From Agapanthus africanus (lineage: Eukaryota; Streptophyta; Magnoliopsida; Asparagales; Amaryllidaceae): a DNA stretch of 64,000 bases. The notes beneath the pieces were generated by a model. That model was not told the DNA's origin. It searched no databases and worked only from the letters and a program-made list of their open reading frames with translations. The translations under genes were made by a program, and so were the position numbers. The stretch spans positions 771,916,809 to 771,980,808 of the forward strand of contig CM057339.1 in assembly GCA_030015575.1 (NCBI GenBank). The letters are read 5' to 3'. Shown piece by piece: positions 1-10,933 of the stretch; the first letter of the stretch is position 1; each line of letters starts with the position of its first letter.

Positions 1-151
1 CCCGTAGGACGTGGATTAGTCCAAATCCGTATCTTTCTTAGATTTGGGTTTGGGGTGTGTGTGTTTAAGGATACATTAGCCTTATTTGAGGCTAAGATCA
101 ACTTAAATGTTCGTTAAGGACACGTTAGTCTAATTTTAGACTAAGATCGAT

Positions 152-541
152 TTAACGGGATCGTTTAGATCCGACAAGAGAGAAATTGGGGGCTCTATTG
201 TTTAGTTTAGTGACGTTGCGGTCGATAAGTAGTTTAAGGACATTGCGGTCCAATGTTAGTTTTAAGACGTTGCGGTCAAGGTTAAGGACGTCATAGTCCA
301 TGAGTTTAAGGACCTCACAGTCCGGTGTTAGTTTTAAGACACCACGGTCGAGGTTAAGGACGTCATTGTCCGTGAGCTTAAGGACCTCACAGTCTGATGT
401 TAGTTTTAAGACATCACGGTCGAGGTTAAGGACATCATAGTCCGGTATTAGTTTTAAGATATCACGGTCAAGGTTAAGGACATCATAGTCCATGAGTTTA
501 AGGACCCCACAGTCCGTAACAGTGTGTGGTTGTTGGGACAC
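152..541 (-). repeat. tandem array of ~28-31 bp units in copy L LTR
   Basis: The units each carry GGAC...GTCC arms separated by about 6 bases (for example GGACGTCATAGTCC) and a TTTAAG/TTAAG linker. Units alternate in sequence, giving a higher-order period of roughly 85-120 bases. An open frame of 129 codons crosses the array on the minus strand, but its product is a simple reiteration (DVLNLDRDVLKL-like), so I regard it as a by-product of the repeat period and not as a gene. Related arrays lie at 10934-11136, 15713-15795, 22125-22290 and 61381-61760. Confidence 0.85.
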
Positions 542-939
542 GTCACCTCTCTGACGATGTTGAAGGATTACAACGATAGATGTCAGAGGATTAAAGAGAT
601 GTACCCTCGAACCGGGAGTAAATTGATTGGGAGAGCGGTTGTGCTCAGTTCAATTTAAATTGATGACTTATGGCCAGAATTGGGCTAAGTCCATTTGAAA
701 ATGTTCAACATTTTATTCATGTTTTGCCTATTAGGCTTTTGCTTGGGCCCTGCCCTTTTACAATGCATAGCATTGGGCCCTGTATTTAAATGCATAGCAT
801 TTATATTTGGTCTGTTAGACCTTTACTTGGGCTCTGCCCTTTTAAATAATGCATAGCATTTATATTTGGCCTGTTAGGCCTTTACTTAGGCTCTACCCTT
901 TTAAATAATGCATAGCATTTTAGTGGTTTGATAGTGCGC

Positions 940-1320
940 CACGTGACTTGTCAGGCGCTTTGCGCCAATTAAAGATCGCAAGACGCTAGCGCATGCACAG
1001 GTGACACGTGTCACGCTCTGCGCTAGGTGCAAGTTGTTAGCGCAGTGCGCTGCGCTAGTGCGCTGCACTAGTGCGCTGCTGACACGTGGCGCGCTCTGGT
1101 GCAGTGCGCCATCCCAAGAGCGCAGTGCGCTGCGCCAGTGAATGACACGTGGCGCGCTCTGGTACAGTGCGCCATCCCAAGAGCGCAGTGCGCTGTATTT
1201 AGGAGCGCAAAGCGCATATTGTTCTGTGATTGACACGTGGCGCTCTCTGGCGCAGTGTGCCAATCCAAGGAGCGCAAGGGCGCATTTCAAAAGTGCAAGG
1301 CACTGTACAATAGCGCAGAG
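940..1320. repeat. GCGC/G-box-rich block with a ~62 bp direct duplication
   Basis: The block is made of GCGC-rich short words mixed with CACGTG (G-box) cores. A unit of about 62 bases starting GACACGTGGCGCGCTCTGG near 1081 is repeated near 1144, with a third partial copy near 1231. The small open frames here follow the repeats and are not supported as genes. The block lies downstream of the minus-strand TATA box of this LTR, so it would be transcribed. Confidence 0.75.
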
Positions 1321-1750
1321 CGCATCTTTATCCAATTAAGATCAAACAAACAGGTTCTTTGTTTTCTCAAAAGAGGTTCTACCTCAAGATTCAAGAACCA
1401 ATGGTTCATCAAAAGGCTGTGCCTTTATATAGATCAAATGATCTGTGAAGTAATACTTCTTTTTAATCTTTTATAATTAGATCTTTTTGATTTTTTTTCT
1501 TTTTTATTGAAGATCTTGATCTTGTTCTTAGATCTTTGATCTTTTTTTTAGAAGAGATTCTTCTTTTTTAATGAGATGATTTCATCTCTGTTCTTCAAGA
1601 ATCAAATTCTTTACCTTTAAAGATGAAGAAGATCATCTTCTTTCTTCAAAGGCTTGCCTTTCTTCTCTTTTAAGATTTTTCTCAAAGTTTTTAGAGGGTT
1701 CTCTCTCTTCTGTATCTCTGTATATCTATGTGAGACTTGGAGTCTAGGGG

Positions 1751-1761
1751 CCTTTATATAG
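1751..1761 (-). promoter_or_regulatory. TATA box of copy L LTR
   Basis: On the minus strand the sequence CTATATAAAGG is followed by CCCCTAGACT. It sits at the position equivalent to the TATA boxes of the two copy M LTRs (9939 and 21145), which are followed by GACCCTAGACC. Agreement among three LTR copies supports it as the promoter that divides U3 from R. Confidence 0.7.
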
Positions 1762-2324
1762 GGCCAATTGGTTTGTTAAGTTAGTTACAGAGATCTTTCT
1801 CTGATTGATCTGGGGATATTTCCCCACCGTTGGATCTTTGATCTTAAGGCCTCTGTTTTACAGAAGACAATCTTCTTATTTTAATAAGATTGGAAAGATC
1901 TTTCTAGAATTTTAATTCTAATTAATTAATAATTTATTATTTAAATTCCAGTGCTGGCGCAATTGGCGCTGCGCTTGACACGTGGCGCGCAGCGCAACTG
2001 CGCTAGCGCACCACTGTTTGACACGTAGCGCGCATCGCAACTGCGCTAGCGGCGCAACTGCGCTAGCGCACCACTGTTTGACACGTGGCGCGTAGCGCAG
2101 AGCGCAAGTGATCTGAAGCGTTGCTTCATTTACTTTAAAATTTGAATTTTAAAACAGAGCCTTGCTCTGATTGGGGGTGCGCTGCCTTGGGCACAGCGCT
2201 CCTTGTGCTGGCGTGTCAGCTTTTGACATATGGCACACAGCGCGCAGCGCAAGGAATCTGAAGCGTTGCTTCAATTTTTGAATTTTGAAATTCAAACAGA
2301 GCTTTGCTCTGATTGGGGGAAACA

Positions 2325-2549
2325 ATGGATTGTTACATTTGATATTAGTCGGTTGTATATGATATAGCCGGATTATTAAATCAGGTATTGATTTAATAAT
2401 ATAATATATAATTATATATGTGATATATTATCTTACATTAACTAATATTTGCTCACTAAGTATTTCTTTTCTCACTTGTGTACACTTAGTATATATGTGA
2501 TATATATTAATGCACATTATTTTGTGTCGTGCTAGATGCTACATGCAAC
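2325..2549 (+). mobile_element. Copia-A LTR, left part (interrupted by Tekay-1)
   Basis: The sequence holding CCGGATTATTAAATCAGG and TTAACTAATATT..GCTCACTAA is homologous to 61230-61360 in the LTR of Copia-D, in the same orientation. It resumes after Tekay-1 at 27008. Its left boundary is the copy L LTR, which probably inserted into it. Confidence 0.65.
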
Positions 2550-5500
2550 TGTCACGACCCGAAATTGGCACGTGACGGCCCTAATACTACGCAACGTCTA
2601 CAGGCGTAACGCAGTAAAAGAAAGCCAAAACCCAGAAATCTAAACCATTAAAAGATAAGAAATATTGTTTAAACTTTTGAAATCGCAACCCAAATTCTTT
2701 AAAAGTCAAACTTTTCTTTCTTTAAAATTTTGGCAGCACCTCCTTTGTAAAAACTAACCCCAAAAATGGGTACAACAAAGGTAAAAGGAAAGCATCCCCA
2801 AATGGGAGCAAATACACGCCCAAAGGCGGAAAACAACCACCACAACAGATATACGACGCCGTAGCGAAGAAATAAAAGACGATAAAAGGAAACTGTATAA
2901 AAGACAACCAAGTCACAAAATAATATACAATACGTCCTCACATCAAGTCTCTAAGTCAACATGAAAATAGTAGATGGAGAGTACAAGGATACAACAAATA
3001 TACAATACAACAACGAATAACCACAAAACCCACCTAAGCAAACTGCACACTGTGAGCTGATGTGGTATCCGCAGCAAAAGATGATAAGATAGATGAATAG
3101 CCTGCCTCGACTACTCTGGGAAACAACCTGCAAAACAACTGTGGCACAACGGGGGTGAGTTGCCAACTCGTGAATAGTAAATAACATATGCAGGTAATCG
3201 CAAGTATGCACGTACAGCGCGAATCTAACATATACAATTAATAGCAATAAAGGGTCATATGAATGCAATAATCATGAAAAGTACACTAACGGTTACTACA
3301 AATACATGAAGCAATAATATGACAATCGGTATGCAATAATCATGCAATAATGATATGAGAATATATATACGCAACAATCATGAAAGGTACTCTAACAAGT
3401 ACAACTAACACATGAAGCAATGCATATAAAATGAAGTATGTAAATGCAACAGTCATGAAAGGTACACTAACAGGCACTACTAATACATGAAGCAGTGCAT
3501 AAACAATAAATGTGAAGTATGGAATGAAATATGTCATTTCCACGGAATCCTGACATCGTGGTAGTATCAAAATCCATCATGACAATCCAAATCCCAAATT
3601 TCTCAAATCAGCCCCCAAATTGGCTCTCATATCATATAAGTCTCACAAATCCTTAATGTATAATATCGAATAAATCTCATATATTCTGAATGTACAAAAT
3701 CAAGTAATCTCAAATGTCCTAAATCCAATATCATGTGAATCACTTTATCCTAGGTCAGATATTAAGTAAATCTCATAAAATTCAATATCGAATAAAACTC
3801 ATATATATATATATATATAATATCGAGCACATAGGTCCCGAGCATTGACCATATAGGCCCCTCACATCGAGCACATAGGCCCCACTCATCGACCATATAG
3901 GCCCACTCATATAATGAATAAGTATATTTGCATATATCATCATGGTGATATATGATGTAGGTGTATATATATATATCAGTGTCCCATACCACTGATATAT
4001 ATATACGATGGGTAAACATATATATATATATATATCAGCGTCCCATACCACTGATATATATACGCAGGAGCAAAACAATCAAGAAAACATTATATGAAAA
4101 CCATATCTCAATGCGAAATCCATGAATATAATATATGCAACATGAAACTGAAATGTAAGCATATAAAGGAAAAGCCGCTAATTAACTGCAGCAAGTTAAT
4201 ATAAATATCATGCGGTTCTTAATTTCTCCAATTCTAAATAACATCAAGTAAAGGTAAACATGTAGCTATAACCAGATATATGCATAGACATAAAGGTATA
4301 GCAAGGTATATGTATCTACCTATAAGTAATGATGTAATATACCTCCTGGGTATAAGTGAAGTATGTATGCAAGGTATACCTGTAGCTATGCCATTAAGTG
4401 TGTATGTACCAATCGCTAATGGTACAATACTCTATAGGTATACAGGTATGCTATAAGTCATATGCATAAAGAAATATGAATCAATGTCTCAATGTCCCTA
4501 ACCCAAAAAATATCATTTCTATATGTGGGTTGTGCGTGACATGGCAATTATTGACGGTGTGTGTGACATACAATCAGTGCTCGTGCAACATGAGCCGCCA
4601 ATAATAGTGCAGTGTCCTAAGGATACTAGTCCAAGCACAACAATTAACTAAGCAGTAGGGTGAATGCGCAATTCTAAATATGAAATAGAATATGCGACAA
4701 GTCAAGTCATCTCTAGCCCAGACGCATAACGCCATGCGAACGATTCCCCTGTAGATGTTAAATTTACTCACCAACGCTCCTGGCTAAGTGAAGCCAACCA
4801 CCTGTTTTCCCTTTGTAGCAGTGTCCGAAGTCCCCGCCTGCGAACTTAACACAATAAAACAACATAACAGAAATATATTAGCAATATACCCAAAACACAT
4901 ACAAACTGCATTAAACCGACGCAACAACACAAAACATACTCTCAAGTGTTTGTATTGTGGCTAACGTGCGTAGCGACACGACGAAAACAACCTAAGAGAA
5001 AAATCACATAAAGTGCACGATCCGTGTTGTATAACGTATCGCGCTTAAACGAAACACAAGAATCTACCTAGGTGATCCCAGATTTTGTATACAGAGAAAA
5101 CTCAACAATCAAACAAGACCAAAAACACCTAAACCACTGCAGACACCTACCCAGAAAAACCCAAACCCTAACTCCTACCCACGGCCGAGGACACCGGAAA
5201 TCCCCTGCATATCGTCGGCCGAGTCCGAGATCCTTGGGTTCGTGCTCCAGGTAGGTCATATGGTCACAGGTATAACACAACTACATTGTTTGGTTTTCTA
5301 GTAAAAACTCCGGGTCACAGCAGATCACAGATGTCATATACGACACTAAAAAAATACGATATTATGCAAAAAAAAACTTATCTTTAAACATTCTAAACTA
5401 AATCTAAAAATCTACACTACACAAAAACTATATAAAGAACAGATAGAGATCATTACCTATACAAAAGAACTCAAAGATCCAAGCTTTGCATGCTCCAAGG

Positions 5501-6044
5501 CATCCAAGAGGCAAAAGGTGTTTAAAGATGTGATTTTTGTGATATTTGTGAAGGATTTGAGATGAATTGGTGAGGGAAATGAGAGTGTTCAGTTTGAGTG
5601 TGAGAGATATGAGGGAAAAGAAAAGAGATAGAGAAAAAGAGAGAGATGAAATGATAAAGAGAGAGGGGGAGAGAGAGGTGAGGTTAAGGGTGAGTATAAC
5701 CACTTCATTAATGCACCATAAATGTTTTCACACACACCTAATCACTCCAAAACAAATATCTTCTCTTCTTCTCACAAAAGATCTTGAAATTTATGGTTAA
5801 GGGTAAGATTAAAACAAGGATTAGGATAAGCAAAGGATTAGGTTAAGTGTCATGGTTGCTAAGAACAAGATTAACACAAACAAATCCTCACATTATCGTG
5901 CACACGTGCGTGCATGTCCATAATAAATAATAATAAATTATTAATTAAATGTTATAAAATGTGAGGAACCCGAATTGGTAAACTTTTTACAGTAAACCCG
6001 CATTAACGTCTAAACGAACACTAACCGAAATCTAAGGCGTTACA
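2550..6044 (-). mobile_element. Tekay-1 3' LTR
   Basis: The LTR is 3495 bases, from TGTCACGACCCG at 2550 to GCGTTACA at 6044, so on the minus strand it starts TGTAACGCC and ends in TGACA. It aligns with 23447-27002. Small open frames on the minus strand (for example 2699-2941 and 2951-3268) are present in both LTRs. They are short and show no domain, so I treat them as non-coding. A GA-rich stretch lies at 5580-5680. Confidence 0.88.
3960..4066. repeat. paired (AT)n hairpins around GTCCCATAC in Tekay-1 LTR
   Basis: Two neighbouring copies of the arrangement (AT)n-CAGTG or CAGCG-TCCCATAC-CACTG-(AT)n occur at 3962-4005 and 4018-4064. In the first copy the CAGTG and CACTG arms are complementary and extend into the AT runs. 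The second copy has CAGCG, which pairs less well. The same motif is at 24955-25045 in the other LTR. Confidence 0.7.
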
Positions 6045-6060
6045 ATCTCCCCCCTTATAA
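6045..6060 (-). other. polypurine tract of Tekay-1
   Basis: Directly right of the LTR lies ATCTCCCCCCTTATAA; on the minus strand this is a purine run of AAGGGGGGAGAT abutting TGTAACGCC. This is where plus-strand DNA synthesis is primed in LTR elements, and it fixes the minus orientation. Confidence 0.85.
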
Positions 6061-8900
6061 AAATTCGTCCCTGAATTTAAAATTCTCACTAAGCGTACCT
6101 TCAAAAGGAATATTACAAAACTCTCACATCTCGCTCGCAGCCTCCCAAGTGATTACCTCACTATACGGCTACGTTCAAGAAAATCCTTCACAGATGGCAA
6201 GACCCTTGATCGAAGTTTCTCCACCTGCCGAGCCATTAACACAATTGGCTGCTGGTGTATGAAAGATCGCGTCTCAAGCTAAATGGTCTGGTGCTGAATC
6301 ATGTGAGAAAGGTCATGAAGGTAATTGCAAAGTATCGACACAAGGAATACGGGATGAATACTCAATAATCTGGGCGAAAGTGCCATATTAAAGACAACGA
6401 AACTAACTCACTTTAAGGATCTCAAAAGGACCTATAATCCTGGGATAAGCTTCCCAAAACTCAACACGTCATTCATCGAAAAAATCCGTAGGAATACATG
6501 ATCTCCCACTGCGAACTCGAGTCTACGACCACTACGGTTGGTATAAGATCTCTGTCCGCAATGGACTACTCTCATCCTGATCTGAACTAACTGGATCATC
6601 TCCGAAGTATCTAGACTAGCTGGGGTCCAAAAATCCTACTACACAGAGTCAGAAAAACATACTGGTGATCGACACAACCTAACAACTAAACCTAAAGGTT
6701 GCCAATTGGAGTGCCTCTTGATAACAGCTATCGAAGGAGAACCCTAACAATGGCAAGTGACGATCCCAACTGTCGACAACAATTAGTATGTACGCAGAAG
6801 CATATCCTCCAGAGTCGATATAACCCGCTCTCACAAAACCATCATCCTGCGGATGGAAAGGTGGAGCTAAAGATCAACCAGTACCCAAGGCTTCCTGAAG
6901 CTCTTGCCCAAGATGGCAAGCGAACAGGGTGCCTTCATTGGATACGACCCATGAAGGAACTCCGTGCAATGCATAAACTTAATAAAGAACAACTGAGCAA
7001 ACTGAGTATAACCGGACAACAAGCATCCGAATGGAGTCACACCCTGATTAAACCTGGGTAGACACCATAACGAAATTCGTGGAGATCTGCTCCCATTCCC
7101 ACTTCGGAACGGTTAAAGGTTGTAACTCTCCAGCCGGTCTCAGACGCTCAACCAAAGCACACAACAAGACAGACACTTTGAAACGAAACCCGAAACTTCT
7201 CTTTACATCCCTGCCCACTCGTAACTATCTCACAAGTCACGCCAAATGTTGGTGGAACTTGAATGAGTACAGAGAGTTGACAGATGTGCCTGCTCTAGGA
7301 TTTCACGTCTCTACCCAATGGTATCGGTTACACAAACGCGTCCCTAAACGTAGCACATATGGTCATAAATCAAGGTCTCCGAATCTTTACCCAGCCGATT
7401 ATGCTTAAGTATCTCTGACGAACGAGCATCGGCTGGCTGTGTCGCGAAAACGATTAAGGAAAAATGGTCGGGCGCGGACATGAGCAAGCTGTCCCCTCAG
7501 TAGAGGCGGACTTAAGCTGTACTCAATGATCGCACAAGAACTGTAAATCTGCAGAAGACTATCTCAACAATCAGAACCCGCTGCAGGAAGATGTACATTA
7601 AGCTCTTGTGGTCCATGAAAATCTGACACGACTTTCCGAACAAGTAGTGTTTCCAAATTTCCAACGCAAAACCACCGCGGCCATCTCCAGATCATGAGTG
7701 GGATATCCTGCTCGTACTTCCTCCAACTGTAAGGAAGCAAAAGCGATAACTCTATAATGCCGCATCAACGCAAAATCGAGCCCCACTTGCGAAACATCAC
7801 AGTTAAACAACAAAGTCGCCCGAACCAGAAAGCAAAGAAAGAACTAATGCTGTTGTTAACCAAGTCTTCAACTGCTGAAAAACTCCGCACGCATGCCTCA
7901 GTCCAAAGAAAAAGAACCTCCTTTCCGGTCAGGCCAGTCCACGGTGCAGCACTACACTAGCAATCCTGCACGAAATGGCGGTAAAAACCTGCTAAGCCCA
8001 AAAATCTGCGGACTTCCGTCCTGCACACAAGTCTGGGCCAAAGCTGTACGGCCTCGATCTTCCTTGGAACCATACATAACCGTCTCCCGTAACTACAAGA
8101 CCTAGGAGTCAACACAAACAAGCCTGAAGGAACACTCCGAGAATCTAGCAAACCGCTGGGGCTCTCCCAATGTCTGCAAAACAAATTCTCAAGTGCTGCT
8201 CCTGTCCCTCACGACACATTGAATAGACCAGAATGTCGTCAATAACACAACAATAACTGGTCGAGGAACGGCCTGAAGAAATCTGGTTCATCATATTTAC
8301 GAATGCTGCTAGGGCATTGGTGAGTCCAATGACACCGCCAGAACACACAAAGCCCATAGCACGCACAAGGCAGACTTCAGAATGTCATCACTCCGAACCC
8401 GCAATAATGATGACCTAATCCCAAACAAACTTAGAAAAATGTCTCGCACTCTGGAGATGATCGAAGAAATCGTCAATGCGAGGTAAAGAATAGCTATCCG
8501 CACCGTAAGCCGGTTCAATTGACGATCAATCAATACACAACCTCAACTGCCGTCCTTCTCCTTGACGAACAGAAATAGGAGCTCCCAATGTGAAACACTC
8601 ATACGCACAAGCCCCCCAACAAACAACACTACAGCTGATCCTTAAGCTCCCTAAGCTTCGCCGGCTCATCTGGAACAACGTCGGAAAACTCACGCACGAT
8701 AGGAAAGCCGGTCCAACAGACCCATTGTGGCTCTGGTATCACGAATGAACGCCAAGAATCCTCGACATCTTCTCCTTAAAAGCCGACTAGCGAAAAAGGC
8801 TGAATTCAAGCTATGAGAGGCGGCACCACTGTCCCCATACACAACAAGAACTGACTCGCCGGGGAAAACAACACTTGACTGTTTCCTCACTGTAGTCCAA
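6061..8900 (-). pseudogene. Tekay-1 pol remnant (protease-RT-RNase H-integrase-chromodomain)
   Basis: No long frame survives, but translated pieces on the minus strand keep family landmarks in the right order. A protease-to-RT linker containing SRLLRRRCRGFLA is at 8690-8890. RT pieces with GLTNALAAFVNMMNQ and VIDDILVYS (the FxDD site, present here as VIDD) are at 8145-8366. EVRRFLGLAGFYRHFV is near 7957-8100. RNase H with YPTHDLEMAAVVLRWK is at 7598-7813. Integrase traces with PLTVPKWEWEQIST and LHGVPSWVVSNEG lie at ~6700-7180. A chromodomain-like tail, EVITWEAASEM, is near 6130. The 2.8 kb is close to the size expected for pol, so the decay is mostly by point changes and small indels. The open frames called on the plus strand here are shadows. 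Confidence 0.8.
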
Positions 8901-9182
8901 AGACGCCTAGCACGTAGCTAACCAGTCCGTGTCCAGGAGAACGTCAAATCCAACATCTCTAGAAGGATCAAGTGACGGACGAATCTCTATCTCCTATCCG
9001 ATTAGCACACGACTGAAATACGTGTCGCGCAACAAAAGAATCGCTGACAGAAGTTACACAACAAACGATTGATCTAGCTAACACTACTCTCGTACCAAGC
9101 CTCTGCTACTCCCGCGGCGGTCATGAAAGCTGTTTCGATGTCAAGGCCTCTGTCTCTGGGCTGGTACACCGGTACGAGTCCT

Positions 9183-9354
9183 CTACGTTTCCGGAACTCC
9201 CAAAGTCTCTGGAATACTTGTCTCGTCAACTAGGGCTGCATCCACTGGTGCTATGTAGGTGACAGAATGTTGTGTGCTGATCGCAAGGAACAACTGGATA
9301 ACAGGGGTGACAACCCCCTGTCGCTGCGCTCGAATGGCCTCAACCAAAGAACTC
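9183..9354 (-). pseudogene. Tekay-1 gag, part 2 (left of copy M)
   Basis: On the minus strand this stretch continues the frame of the gag start at 23201 once copy M and one 5-bp target copy are removed. It begins SSLVEAIRAQRQ and runs to a TAG at 9183-9185. The sequence between 9183 and ~8900 should hold the rest of gag but has no recognisable frame and is much too short, so most of gag has been deleted. Confidence 0.65.
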
Positions 9355-9516
9355 ATCGTTGTTTACCCCAATCAGAGCAAAACTCTGTTCAAATTCCGAG
9401 GCAGGAAATGAAGCAACGCTTCATCTTCCCACAATCAGAGCAAAGCTCTGCTTTGAAAATTTAAACTTTAATAAATGAAGCAACGCTTCAGATTATTTGC
9501 GCTGCGCGCAACGCGC

Positions 9517-10374
9517 CACGTGTCAGGCGCAGACACATCAGTGCAGCGCCCAAAGCAGCGCATCAGACCAAAGCTCTATTTAAAGTAAAGGAAGCAACGC
9601 TTCAGTTGCGCAAGCACTGCGCTGCGCGACACGTGTCAGCGCAGATGCGCTAGCGCAGACGCACTGTGCGACACGTGTCAGCGCAGACGCGCTAGCGCAG
9701 ACGCGCATCAGCGCAGATGCGCTAGCACAGTTGCGCTGCGCTTTGCGCTCCGCGACACGTGTCACACGCTGGGGGCGTCTGCGCCAAACAGAATTAAGAT
9801 TTCAAAGAAATCTTTCTGTTCTTGTTAAAACAAGAAGATTTTCTTCTGTAAAACAGAAGCCTTTGGATCAAAAATCCAACGGTGGGGAAAATTCCCCAAA
9901 TCACTCAGAGAAAGTCTCTTTAACTAATTTATGGGCACTATAAAAAGGACCCTAGACCTCAATTCAAAGGCAGAAATATTTCTTGAAAAAAGTCAAGAGC
10001 TTCAAACAGAGAGAACTCTGAGAAAATTCCAAGAAAAAGGTAAAAACCTTCACAAGAGAGAAGAAATTTCTTCTAATAGAACATTGATCTAAAAATCAGA
10101 TCAATGATCTTTATATAATAAACAGTGCTTTGCACTTCTTATGAACCACTGGTTCTTTAAAAAAACAAGAAAAAACAAAAATAAAAAAAATAGTGCTCTG
10201 CACTTCTATGAACCATTGGTTCTTGAATCTAAAAAGATTCTTAAATCATAGTGCTTTGCACTTGTAAATTGTGTTGTTGCGCTCTTGGATTGGCGCAAGC
10301 CACCGGAGCGCGCCACGTGTCAGCAGCGCAGGCGCAGCGCATTAGCGCAGCGCACTGCGCTTGCGCGACACGTG
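9517..10374. promoter_or_regulatory. six G-box (CACGTG) motifs in GCGC context
   Basis: CACGTG occurs at 9517, 9630, 9672, 9756, 10314 and 10369, usually as GACACGTGTC or GCCACGTGTC between GCGC-rich words such as GCGCTAGCGC. In plants CACGTG is the core bound by bZIP and bHLH factors. Four lie upstream of the TATA box at 9939 and two downstream. The conservation of these blocks in copies L and M suggests a real promoter part, but binding is inferred. Confidence 0.5.
9939..9947 (+). promoter_or_regulatory. TATA box of copy M 5' LTR
   Basis: TATAAAAAG is preceded by GGGCAC and followed by GACCCTAGACC. The same arrangement is in the 3' LTR (21145) and, inverted, in copy L (1751-1761). Transcription would start some 25-35 bases downstream, making U3 about 0.6 kb and R plus U5 about 1.9 kb. 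Confidence 0.75.
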
Positions 10375-10933
10375 TCAGCACTATAAGCGCTTACGCTCTC
10401 TGATTGGCGCAAAGCGCCTAATAAATGCAATGCATTTTCCAAAGGGCCAGGACCAAGCAGGCCTAATTAAATTGATGCTCTGCATCATTTATAAAGGGGC
10501 AGAGCCCAAACAAAATAATTAAAATGCTATGCATTTTAAAAGGGGCAGAGCCCAAACAAAGTAGATGCCTTGCATCATTCATAAATGAGCAGAGCCCAGA
10601 ATAAATTGATGCTCTGCATCTTTTATGGGCATAGCCCAAACAAAAAAAATAGTAAATAATGCAATGCATTATTTAAAAATGGGCTAAGCCCTAGCACAGG
10701 TCTAACCGGCCAAAAACAAATTAAGGCGTTGAATATTTTTCAACTGGACTTAGCCCAATCATGGCCGTAAGTCCTCAAATTAAATTGACTGAGCACGGCT
10801 GCTCCCTAAATCAATTTATATCCGGTTTGAGGGTACATCTCCGAACTCCTCTGACACTTATCGTTGTAATCCTTCAACGATGTCAGAGAGGTGACAGGTC
10901 CCGACGACCACACATCGATTGGACTGCGGGGTC

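Larger units (their letters stand above)
1..2324 (-). mobile_element. LTR of gag-only Tat-like retroelement, copy L (5' end at 2324)
   Basis: Read on the minus strand this LTR begins TGTTTCCCCCAATC at 2324 and matches, piece by piece, the LTRs of copy M (9360-11876 and 20551-23037): hairpin-rich U3, TATA box, GCGC/G-box stretches, then the tandem array. Base 1 corresponds to about 360 bases before the 3' end of the copy M LTR, so the LTR continues leftward out of the window. Right of 2324 is Copia LTR sequence (2325-2549), not internal sequence of this family. This is therefore the outer end of an element extending left, or a solo LTR. The tandem array here resembles that of copy R at 61381 more than that of copy M, which suggests a second subfamily. 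Confidence 0.8.
9373..10674. repeat. chain of short perfect inverted repeats (micro-hairpins) in copy M 5' LTR
   Basis: At least 18 perfect inverted repeats with arms of 5-9 bp around exactly 3 bases lie here. Positions are 9408-9424, 9436-9450, 9476-9490, 9591-9603, 9797-9813, 9833-9847, 9843-9859, 9907-9919, 10124-10136, 10143-10155, 10192-10204, 10210-10222, 10250-10262, 10473-10487, 10519-10539, 10564-10576, 10608-10620 and 10654-10674. Examples are AGATTTC-AAA-GAAATCT, GAACC-ATT-GGTTC and AAATAATGC-AAT-GCATTATTT. More have loops of 1, 2 or 4 bases (for example 9821-9834, 9883-9898, 10225-10240), and 10059-10074 is a perfect 16-bp palindrome. The arms are mostly unrelated to each other, so this is not an ordinary tandem repeat. 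Confidence 0.88.

Noticed and set aside
152..541. 129-codon minus-strand frame as a gene
   Set aside because: It is a by-product of a tandem repeat whose units lack stops in that frame; the product is only a reiteration.
2699..3268. Minus-strand frames conserved in both Tekay-1 LTRs
   Set aside because: Conservation is only LTR identity; frames are short, overlapping and without domains.
6699..7408. Two plus-strand frames of 109-120 codons
   Set aside because: They are shadows of the decayed integrase of Tekay-1, which reads on the minus strand.
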